Of a stretch of DNA of 10,583 bases, positions 5,039 through 10,583 are shown one piece after another. Both the position numbers and the translations under genes were made by a program. The stretch lies in assembly GCA_027859055.1 (NCBI GenBank), contig JAQIBO010000525.1:1-10583 (forward strand), read 5' to 3'. The notes below the pieces were generated by a model. That model did not search any database. It saw only the letters and a program-made list of their open reading frames with translations, and was not told the DNA's origin. Numbering within the stretch: position 1 is the stretch's first letter; every line of letters starts with the position of its first letter. Source of the DNA: Spirochaeta sp. (lineage in GTDB: Bacteria > Spirochaetota > Spirochaetia > DSM-27196 > Alkalispirochaetaceae).

Positions 5039-5557
5039 ATGAAACGAACGATCTTGCTCCTGTTCGTCGCGACCGTCTTTGGAGGTTTTCTCGCTGCCCA
5101 GGATGCTCCCGCGGCGGAAGACTCGGGCCCCTTCGATTCGCCGGAGGCGTTTCGCCGGGCAATCGACGTTGGAACGTCACTGTATGAACTCAACATGGCA
5201 ACGGACGATATGGCGCAGCTTGAAGCGATCGCCGGACGGGTCCTGATTCTTGACGGCACCGCCGCGAACATCACCGTCTACTCTGAAGAGCCTGAGGACT
5301 TCTACATCGAACTGGAACTCGTCTCCGGCAGGTGGGACGGCGTGGAGTCGGTCCAGATGTTCCGGGTGTATGTCGTGCTCGATGATCCCGCATTCGCCGG
5401 GCTGCTCGCTGAACGGGCGCCACGGGATCCCGATCCGGAACTGATCCTCCGATCGGATCGCGTACTGGTTGCAGGGCGCCTGGTCAGTCTGGCAGAAGAC
5501 CCGGAAGGTCGCCCTGTTCCGGTCCTCCACGCCTACGATATCCGCGCGTTGCGGTAG
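5039..5557 (+). CDS. Small exported protein of unknown function
   Basis: A 172-residue protein with a clear signal peptide (MKRT, then the hydrophobic stretch ILLLFVATVFGGFLAA, likely cut near AAQ-DA), so it is probably periplasmic. The mature part is acidic and beta-rich, with an arrangement around residues 65-170 (for example VQMFRVYVVLDD and RVLVAGRLVSLAED) that could be a small OB-like barrel; this is a weak impression. An in-frame upstream ATG at 5003 lies inside the promoter -35 and would put charged residues before the signal peptide, so the ATG at 5039 is chosen. The last 74 bases overlap the end of the convergent AAA+ regulator gene. I do not recognise a named family. Confidence 0.8.
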   Translation: MKRTILLLFVATVFGGFLAAQDAPAAEDSGPFDSPEAFRRAIDVGTSLYELNMATDDMAQLEAIAGRVLILDGTAANITVYSEEPEDFYIELELVSGRWDGVESVQMFRVYVVLDDPAFAGLLAERAPRDPDPELILRSDRVLVAGRLVSLAEDPEGRPVPVLHAYDIRALR

Positions 5558-6695
5558 CCTCCGGATACTGATCGATCTCAAGGTGGTGCGGTTCTACCGT
5601 TCCGCCGTCACTGTTCAGGACCGCCCGCCGAACGACGGCACCCAGCTCGCGCACGTTGCCGGGCCACCCGTACCGGTGAAGCCACGAAATCACCCGTCGG
5701 GAAAGCCTCACGTCCTCACGACCCCAGTGGGAAAGAACATGGTATGCCAGCTCTTCGATATCTTCGGGATGGTCACGCAACGGAGGAACCGCGATATGCA
5801 GCCCCGACAAGCGGTACCAGAGGTCGCTGCGAAACCGGTTCTCCGTCACCCGGGCACGCAGGTTCCGATTGGTTGCGGATATGATCCGCACGGAAAAATG
5901 GGTAAGCCGCGCATCTCCCACGCGGCGCACCGCACCGGTTTCGATCGTTCGCAGGAGCTTCGCCTGGAGCGGCAGCGAAAGGTCGCCGATCTCGTCGAGA
6001 AAGACGCTTCCCCGGTGCCCCGCCCCGATAATGCCCGGTGAATCCGTCGCGTCGGTAAACGCACCTTTGCGGGTTCCGTACAGCTCCGCCTCAAAAAGCG
6101 ATTCACTTATCGCGGTGATATTGACCGGGGCAAAGGGACCGGCATGCCGCGGGGACATCCGGTGGACCGCCTGAGCAACCAGGTCCTTTCCGGAGCCGGT
6201 TTCACCGGTGATCAGGACCGGTTCGTCGGTGTCGGCGACACGACGAATCCGATCTCTCAGGGTGTGCATAACCGGGCTTTCGCCGATCAGAAGTTCACGG
6301 AGTTCCGGTACGTCTTTCAAGGTGGAATGAAACGCCCGGTATTGTGTCAGGCGCTTCAACAGGAGTTCCCGAATTGTCCGGGCGTCAACATTTGCGGGAA
6401 GACAACTGTCCACGCCGCGGTGCGCAAGCTCGCCGGCCAACTCAACCGAACCGGCGGGCACCACCGCAAACAGTGATCCGCGGCGGCGGCGACACGCCAG
6501 GGCATCGATAAGATTTCCCATTTCCGGAATTGACGTACGGACGTCAAACACCACCACGGTGAGGCCGTCAACGTCCTGGCACTGCAGTCGCCATTGAAAC
6601 TGCCGAATCGATTCCCGGGCGATCTCCACGCCAGACTGAAAGGCGAGTTCGAACCGTTCCACGAGATCGGTCCGGTTCGATACGATCACGAACAC
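5484..6695 (-). CDS. Sigma-54-type AAA+ regulator with pseudo-receiver, GAFTDA loop and no HTH
   Basis: A 403-residue enhancer-binding-protein relative. Residues 1-115 are receiver-like: D51 is present in VVVFDVR, but the acidic pair after strand 1 is absent (IVSNRTD) and the invariant Lys is replaced (CLPAN, 98-102). The AAA+ core (137-365) has Walker A GETGSGKD (164-171), Walker B SVFLDEIGDL (230-239), sensor I SATNRNL (273-279), the FRSDLWYRL arginine-finger region (288-296) and WPGNVREL (344-351). The loop that contacts sigma-54 reads GAFTDA (211-216) instead of GAFTGA. The protein stops about 50 residues after the core without a Fis-type helix-turn-helix, so it may act from solution or through a partner. 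The GTG start at 6695 has AGGA six bases upstream and a good promoter. The tail overlaps the convergent gene by 74 bases. Confidence 0.9.
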   Translation of the reverse strand: MFVIVSNRTDLVERFELAFQSGVEIARESIRQFQWRLQCQDVDGLTVVVFDVRTSIPEMGNLIDALACRRRRGSLFAVVPAGSVELAGELAHRGVDSCLPANVDARTIRELLLKRLTQYRAFHSTLKDVPELRELLIGESPVMHTLRDRIRRVADTDEPVLITGETGSGKDLVAQAVHRMSPRHAGPFAPVNITAISESLFEAELYGTRKGAFTDATDSPGIIGAGHRGSVFLDEIGDLSLPLQAKLLRTIETGAVRRVGDARLTHFSVRIISATNRNLRARVTENRFRSDLWYRLSGLHIAVPPLRDHPEDIEELAYHVLSHWGREDVRLSRRVISWLHRYGWPGNVRELGAVVRRAVLNSDGGTVEPHHLEIDQYPEATATRGYRRRGGPEQGDLPGLLPD

Positions 6696-6732
6696 GACAG
6701 ATCCTTTTTTACGTTCGGTTTATATGCACTCA

Positions 6733-6760
6733 ATAATACACATAGATCAATATATGTCAA
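6733..6760 (-). promoter_or_regulatory. Sigma-70-type promoter of the AAA+ regulator
   Basis: TTGACA (6760-6755, perfect), a 16-base spacer and TATTAT (6738-6733) lie in an AT-rich stretch. The predicted start near 6726 gives a leader of about 30 bases that contains the AGGA before the GTG at 6695. No equally convincing promoter for the rightward FxsA-like gene was found in 6696-6838. Confidence 0.6.
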
Positions 6761-6838
6761 ATTTTTAAGCGCCGAAACAGATACGCGGAGCTTGCGCAAA
6801 CGGCCGGATCGCCCCATGCTTCGTGATATGGAGGTCCT

Positions 6839-7315
6839 GTGAGTCCTGAATGGCTCTTCGCGTTTACGCACCGAAGCCAGCTCATCCGCTCTTTCTCACT
6901 GTTGACGGGGTTGAGCACGCTTGTGCTCGCCGATGGCTTTGTGCTTATACGGCTCGCCCGGCTCTCCGGGGCGTATCTTGCACTCGCGCTGGAGGGTGCG
7001 GTAACGCTTGTGGCTGTTGTCATCGTGGGAAGTACGGTCAACGGACTGATTCGGACGATACGACTCGACGCGGGTACCGGAACGTATCGGCCGCTTCGGT
7101 ATGCGCGTCTCGCCGGCGCAGTCATTGCGGGAGTCCTTCTGGTTGTTCCCGGGTTTATCACCGATATCGTGGGATTACTTCTGTACCTGCCGCCGGGGCG
7201 TCACCTCTTTGCCGCCCTGTTCGTCCGCAGGCACGCTGCGGGGCTGCACCGCGTTCACGAGTATCTCACGATGGAGATTTTTTCGACCGTCGCCACGCGC
7301 GAAGCCGATGAATGA
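6839..7315 (+). CDS. fxsA: FxsA-family membrane protein
   Basis: A 158-residue inner-membrane protein of the FxsA family, whose E. coli member was linked to relief of F exclusion of phage T7; its molecular function is unclear. Hydrophobic segments lie at about 22-40, 45-68 and 92-117. The family signature is PGFITDIVGLLLYLPPGR (104-121), and ADGFVLIRLARLSG (31-44) fits the first-helix motif. The GTG at 6839 has GGAGG at 6830-6834. The C-terminal 50 bases overlap the end of the convergent WecG/TagA-like gene. It is divergent from the AAA+ regulator and could share its AT-rich control region. Confidence 0.82.
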   Translation: MSPEWLFAFTHRSQLIRSFSLLTGLSTLVLADGFVLIRLARLSGAYLALALEGAVTLVAVVIVGSTVNGLIRTIRLDAGTGTYRPLRYARLAGAVIAGVLLVVPGFITDIVGLLLYLPPGRHLFAALFVRRHAAGLHRVHEYLTMEIFSTVATREADE

Positions 7316-7967
7316 CAAGTGCGACCGGTACCAAGAGACGCCCCGGAAAAAACAGCACCTCGCCGATCGGGAACGGTTGTAACCGCCCGGCCATGCGCCC
7401 GAGGCCGCGCGGCGAGATGACGGTGAGAACCGGGCCAATCCGGTCAGCCGAGGTCAAAACCCACCGGAAAAACGGCTTTGTCGTGACTTCGGACAGGACG
7501 AGGCGCGGCGCCGCCTTTTTGATCGCCGTCGTGACCGAGTCGATTGATGCGGGATGAAAAACCGCCCGTCCAACGACGCGAACCCCGGGAAATGTCGCTC
7601 TGACGTTCTGCTCTATCTGTTGCAGTCCCCCGGCAGTCCGTCCGAGGAGGTATACCGAAGCGCCGGATTCTTCGCTGCGGGCCAGTAGCCGGACCAGGGA
7701 CTGAAACTCCCGAAACGGTCCGACCTGACATCCCGTCGCCAGGCGAATATTACGCGACACCGAGTTTTCCACCGGTACAACCCGGTGGGCCGCGTCGGAG
7801 AAGTAGCGCCGCAACGAACGACGAAAGATGATGCTCCGAAGCAATTTTCGGCCGACAAATACAAGAACCCCGGGTTTCTCGCGCGCGTCCGCCCAGGTCG
7901 CCGACAGATCGGCACCATCCTCGTCCACGAGATCAATTCCGAACACACGTTTCTGCGTACAGCTCAT
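7266..7967 (-). CDS. Divergent WecG/TagA/CpsF-like glycosyltransferase-fold protein
   Basis: A 233-residue protein whose length and central segment suggest the WecG/TagA/CpsF family, which transfers N-acetylmannosamine-type sugars onto lipid-linked carriers. The best match is VYLLGRTAGGLQQIEQNVRA with FPGVRVVGR (105-134), equivalent to the family's GGKPG...RYPGL.IVG region. However, the nucleotide-sugar aspartate region (normally ...DG.G...) is not recognisable, and the later G.P.QE. motif is absent. The C-terminus ends with a hydrophobic stretch (200-219) and basic residues, possibly for membrane association. It is therefore either a very diverged or a non-catalytic member. The ATG at 7967 has GAGGG five bases upstream, and a plausible promoter precedes it. 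The tail overlaps fxsA by 50 bases. Confidence 0.7.
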   Translation of the reverse strand: MSCTQKRVFGIDLVDEDGADLSATWADAREKPGVLVFVGRKLLRSIIFRRSLRRYFSDAAHRVVPVENSVSRNIRLATGCQVGPFREFQSLVRLLARSEESGASVYLLGRTAGGLQQIEQNVRATFPGVRVVGRAVFHPASIDSVTTAIKKAAPRLVLSEVTTKPFFRWVLTSADRIGPVLTVISPRGLGRMAGRLQPFPIGEVLFFPGRLLVPVALVIHRLRAWRRSKKSPS

Positions 7968-7994
7968 CGATACCCTCTATCGTACAAAGCGGGA

Positions 7995-8023
7995 AGTGTA
8001 GTCTCTCGCAATGTACTGGACAA
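7995..8023 (-). promoter_or_regulatory. Possible sigma-70-type promoter of the WecG/TagA-like gene
   Basis: TTGTCC (8023-8018), a 17-base spacer and TACACT (8000-7995) match four of six positions each. The predicted start near 7988 leaves a leader of about 20 bases holding the GAGGG. It begins directly after the hairpin that ends the upstream protease gene. Confidence 0.4.
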
Positions 8024-8026
8024 GGG

Positions 8027-8050
8027 CCGCGCAACCTCGTAGTTGCGCGG
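8027..8050 (-). terminator. Strong hairpin after the processing protease gene
   Basis: CCGCGCAAC and GTTGCGCGG form a perfect 9-bp GC-rich stem with a 6-base loop, starting 12 bases past the protease stop at 8063. On the minus strand it is followed by CCCTTGTCC rather than a run of T, so it is not a textbook intrinsic terminator. It could still end transcription or protect the mRNA 3' end. Confidence 0.5.
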
Positions 8051-8062
8051 TCCGCCCGGAAT

Positions 8063-9457
8063 CTACTCTTCCAGATACTCCACCGCGCGCTGCAGCACAA
8101 GGTCGTACTCCAGATCGTAGACCTCAGTCCGGTTCATCACGCGGTTCGCCTCAATCCGAATCAGCCGCCGCAGCCACCGGTCTGACAACGAGATTCCCTC
8201 GGTGCGAAGCTCGCTGATGAAGGCGTCGATTTCCGAATCGGTTGGTTCGCCGTCCTGCTCCTCCACAAACGTCGCGATCTGCTGCTCTTCCCGCAGCCGC
8301 GCATACGAGTCCTCCTGTTCTTCGCTCAGCTCGGGCTCTTCAACCACGATGTCCGGCTCCACACCAATTTCGTCGATATTGGTGCCCGACGGGGTGTAAT
8401 AGCGTGACATCGTCAGCCGGAACCCGCCGGCTCCCACTGAACGCACCTGCTGGACAGACCCCTTTCCGTAGGTGGTCGACCCGATCAGCGTGCCGCGGTC
8501 CCGGTCTTTTATCGCCGCGGCGAGGATCTCCGCCGCAGACGCGGATCCGCCGTCAATCAGCACGACGATCTCTTTGCGGTCATCCACGATCTGCCCGCGC
8601 CGGGCGGTGAACCGCTGGTTTTCCCCGGCAACGCGGCCGCGGGTCTCCACGATCAGCCCGCCGTCAAAAAACAGGTCCGCCACGTCGACGACACCGTCAA
8701 GAAGGCCGCCCGGGTTGGAGCGCAGATCGATAATCATGGCGCGGTAGTTGTTGGCCTTGAAATCCTCAATCGCTTCCTTGACGCGATCGTCGGTATACGG
8801 CGTGAATTGAATCACCCGCAAAAACCCGATGTCATCGTCTATCATATCCCATTTCACCGTCGGCACTTCGATAATCGCCCGTTCCAGCGACACGGGGAAT
8901 TCCATATCGGCACCGCGGAGAATTGTAATTTTCACCTCCGAGCCGGGCTCACCGCGCAGGAGATCAACCACGCCGTCAACGGAAAGGTCCGCTGTCGATT
9001 GCCCTTCCACCGCCTTGATCCGGTCGCCGGCGCGCAATCCGGCGCGATAGGCCGGGGTATCCTCTATCGGTGAAACGACTTCGATGTACCGCTGGTCAAC
9101 GGAACCCTCAATCGGCTTGGAAATGAACATTCCCACGCCGCCAAACTCTCCGCTGGTCGTATCGGTCAACCCGCGCATCTCTTCCGTGTCGAGATACGCC
9201 GAATGGGGGTCGTCGAGAGCTTCAAACATACCCTCCAGGGCTCCCTCGATCAGTACATCCGGATCCACTTCGTCTACGTAATTTCGTTCGATAAATCGGT
9301 ATACCTGTTCGAAGAGACCGAGCGCCTGCTCGGACCCTCCCTGCGATCCCTGGGCAAGCGCGCCGGGTACCGCTGCAACGGCGATCAACACCGCAAAGAG
9401 CGCCGCGGACACACCGATCCACACTACCGGGCGCCGTTTCTGAACATCCTGGTCCAT
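8063..9457 (-). CDS. ctpA: C-terminal (tail-specific) processing peptidase, S41 family
   Basis: A 464-residue serine protease that trims or degrades envelope proteins from their C-termini. An N-terminal signal/anchor (about 11-35) places it in the periplasm or on the outer face of the inner membrane. A PDZ domain spans about 105-190 (VGMFIS, AGLRAGDRI). The S41 core follows, with DLRSNPGG (244-251) and the Ser-Lys dyad: S307 in DGGSASAAE and K332 in YGKGSVQQ, spaced 25 residues apart as in Prc and CtpA, with Q336 four residues later. From about 375 an acidic linker leads to a helical C-terminal extension to 464 that many short CtpA proteins lack. The ATG has a strong AGGAGG five bases upstream. 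It appears monocistronic. Confidence 0.95.
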   Translation of the reverse strand: MDQDVQKRRPVVWIGVSAALFAVLIAVAAVPGALAQGSQGGSEQALGLFEQVYRFIERNYVDEVDPDVLIEGALEGMFEALDDPHSAYLDTEEMRGLTDTTSGEFGGVGMFISKPIEGSVDQRYIEVVSPIEDTPAYRAGLRAGDRIKAVEGQSTADLSVDGVVDLLRGEPGSEVKITILRGADMEFPVSLERAIIEVPTVKWDMIDDDIGFLRVIQFTPYTDDRVKEAIEDFKANNYRAMIIDLRSNPGGLLDGVVDVADLFFDGGLIVETRGRVAGENQRFTARRGQIVDDRKEIVVLIDGGSASAAEILAAAIKDRDRGTLIGSTTYGKGSVQQVRSVGAGGFRLTMSRYYTPSGTNIDEIGVEPDIVVEEPELSEEQEDSYARLREEQQIATFVEEQDGEPTDSEIDAFISELRTEGISLSDRWLRRLIRIEANRVMNRTEVYDLEYDLVLQRAVEYLEE

Positions 9458-9474
9458 TGAGACCTCCTGTACGT

Positions 9475-9504
9475 ATTGTACTCATGCGCGTAGAGAGACA
9501 GCAA
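9475..9504 (-). promoter_or_regulatory. Possible sigma-70-type promoter of ctpA
   Basis: TACAAT (9480-9475) is a good -10. A weak -35, TTGCTG (9504-9499), lies 18 bases upstream. The predicted start near 9468 coincides with the AGGAGG at 9468-9463, so the leader would be about ten bases. Confidence 0.4.
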
Positions 9505-9534
9505 GCAGTGCGGCGGGAGTTCGCGGCTGCACGC

Positions 9535-9564
9535 TTGACGTCCCACACGGCCCGTCCGTAGACT
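9535..9564 (+). promoter_or_regulatory. Possible sigma-70-type promoter of the four-helix protein–ATPase pair
   Basis: TTGACG (9535-9540), an 18-base spacer and TAGACT (9559-9564) precede the GTG at 9575. The predicted start (about 9571-9574) lies within a few bases of that codon. No Shine-Dalgarno sequence is visible. Confidence 0.4.
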
Positions 9565-9574
9565 CACACTCACT

Positions 9575-9961
9575 GTGAAGCTTCAGAAACCAGCCCTCGC
9601 CGCCGTTGGGATGTATCAGGTCGTGCGTTTTCTCGTTCTTGGTCTGTACCTTGTCACCTGGGAAGGTATAGTCGAGGATCCGGTCGCGCGGAACGGCCTC
9701 CTGGCCCTCTCGGCAGGCACTCTGGTGAGTGCCGTTCTCGCCGTGCAGCTCCTGCTGACGCGTTCGCCGGTGTTACTGGCCCCGTTACGGATCACCAAAC
9801 TCCTGGAAATCGCAGGCGCCGGGTTGCTGTTTATGACCATGCTTTCCGGAACCGCCGGATTCGCAGCGGTGACGGCGTTTCGCGGCGTTGTTTCAGTTGT
9901 ACTCTTTGCCGATGCAATTATTCTTCTTTTTCTGGTATTATTTCCCGGAAAGGAGCCGTAA
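9575..9961 (+). CDS. Small four-helix membrane protein, function unknown
   Basis: A 128-residue hydrophobic protein with four predicted membrane helices (about 9-28, 40-62, 72-92 and 97-124) and a short basic start. I do not recognise a family. The start is a GTG at 9575 with no ribosome-binding site but a plausible promoter just upstream; an ATG at codon 13 (9611) is the alternative and would clip the first helix. Its TAA overlaps the ATG of the following ATPase (TAATG), and AAGGAG near its own end serves that gene, so the two are co-transcribed and probably coupled. The pairing suggests a membrane partner for the ATPase, which is an inference from position only. Confidence 0.75.
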   Translation: MKLQKPALAAVGMYQVVRFLVLGLYLVTWEGIVEDPVARNGLLALSAGTLVSAVLAVQLLLTRSPVLLAPLRITKLLEIAGAGLLFMTMLSGTAGFAAVTAFRGVVSVVLFADAIILLFLVLFPGKEP

Positions 9962-10583
9962 TGCATATCCTTCCGGTTGCCAGCGGAAAGGGCGGAGTCG
10001 GGAAATCTCTGGTCGCGGCAAATCTCGCGATTGCCCTTGCCCAATCGGGGCAACGGGTTGTTCTTGTCGACCTGGATCTCGGTGGCTCCAATCTTCACCT
10101 CATTCTCGGTCTCCGCGGCTCCACGCCGTCGCTGGGCTCCTTCCTCGGTGACAAAAAGCAGAAATTTGAAACCATCATTCAAGACACCGACGTTCGCAAC
10201 TTGCGGTTTATACCGGGAGACGCGGAGATCCCCGGATTGGCAAACATTAACAGCTCCCAGAAGCGCAGCCTGATCCGGCGCTTATCCCGGCTCGACGATA
10301 CGGACTATCTGATCCTGGATTTGGGTGCCGGCACCAGTCAGAACATATTGGATTTCTACCTGATCTCCGGCGTTGGTGTAATCGTGACAACGCCAACGCC
10401 GACCGCCTCAGTCAACGCGTACCTCTTTCTGAAGAACGCGGTGTTCCGCATCCTCCAGACCTCGATGGTGAAAAAGTCCCCCGGGGAACAGTACGTAAAC
10501 GACATCTTTAAAAAACGCTCTGCTCTGCAGCGGGTCTATATTCCGGAGAACATCGAAGACCTGGAAAAACGCGACCCCGAGTC
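9961..10583 (+). CDS. MinD/ParA-family ATPase, 3'-partial
   Basis: The first 207 codons of a P-loop ATPase run off the right edge. The deviant Walker A motif KGGVGKS (10-16) has both the signature lysine K10 and K15. The A' strand is VVLVDLDLGGSN (33-44) and Walker B is YLILDLGAG (116-124). Residues 141-149 (IVTTPTPTA) match the switch-adjacent strand of MinD and FlhG proteins. These dimeric ATPases position division sites, flagella, chemoreceptors or plasmids. With no minC, parB or flhF in view the cargo cannot be named, but FlhG/MinD-like is the closest description. The ATG overlaps the stop of the preceding membrane-protein gene, with AGGAG a few bases upstream. The C-terminal region, including any amphipathic helix, is outside the window. 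Confidence 0.9.
   Translation, partial: MHILPVASGKGGVGKSLVAANLAIALAQSGQRVVLVDLDLGGSNLHLILGLRGSTPSLGSFLGDKKQKFETIIQDTDVRNLRFIPGDAEIPGLANINSSQKRSLIRRLSRLDDTDYLILDLGAGTSQNILDFYLISGVGVIVTTPTPTASVNAYLFLKNAVFRILQTSMVKKSPGEQYVNDIFKKRSALQRVYIPENIEDLEKRDPE

Noticed and set aside
7500..7520. GGCG-CGG-CGCC followed by TTTTT, resembling an intrinsic terminator for fxsA
   Set aside because: The stem is only four pairs, it lies about 190 bases past the fxsA stop, and it is explained by the coding sequence for KKAAPRL in the opposite gene.

Overview
The window is a GC-rich (high fifties percent by eye), gene-dense piece of chromosome from a diderm bacterium. The gene families are a PspA/IM30 protein, a STAS–zinc-ribbon protein, a sigma-54-type AAA+ regulator, a tail-specific S41 protease, an FxsA-family protein and a MinD/ParA-like ATPase. 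Together they would fit a free-living spirochaete-like lineage, but that placement is an impression and was not tested. No rRNA, tRNA, CRISPR array, transposase or phage gene was found.

Layout. (1) From 4987 down to 1, almost everything is on the minus strand: an SDR-family oxidoreductase-like protein, then from its own promoter a tight run of STAS–zinc ribbon protein, PspA, an OmpR/PhoB-type winged-helix regulator with a shrunken receiver, a possible 75-residue ORF, a six-helix membrane protein and a membrane-anchored helical-repeat (TPR-like) protein that leaves the window. Gaps are 27 and 3 bases, then 4-base overlaps. The run looks like one envelope-stress module built around PspA. (2) At 4995-5010 a perfect dyad sits between the SDR gene and a divergent small exported protein (5039-5557). 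(3) A sigma-54-type AAA+ regulator (6695 to 5484) overlaps the exported-protein gene tail to tail. (4) It is divergent from an FxsA-like membrane protein (6839-7315), which overlaps a divergent WecG/TagA-like protein (7967 to 7266) tail to tail. (5) A ctpA-type processing protease (9457 to 8063) ends in a strong hairpin. (6) On the plus strand, a four-helix membrane protein (9575-9961) is coupled by TAATG to a MinD/ParA-like ATPase that runs off the right edge.

The most unusual structure is a pair of 11-bp-phased GTGG direct-repeat arrays (1933-1965 and 2168-2189). They lie 224 bp apart in the same orientation, inside an AT-richer island just downstream of the winged-helix regulator gene. Each is followed by a possible -10 element and then a start codon. 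The spacing matches what PhoB/OmpR-type proteins bind, so the arrays are good candidates for the operators of the neighbouring regulator. On the opposite strand the same repeats read as DnaA-box-like sequences, which is the main competing explanation.

Regulatory oddities recur. Both regulators have receivers lacking key phosphorylation residues, the AAA+ regulator has GAFTDA in place of GAFTGA and no Fis-type helix-turn-helix, and at least two genes appear to start at or within a few bases of the predicted transcription start.
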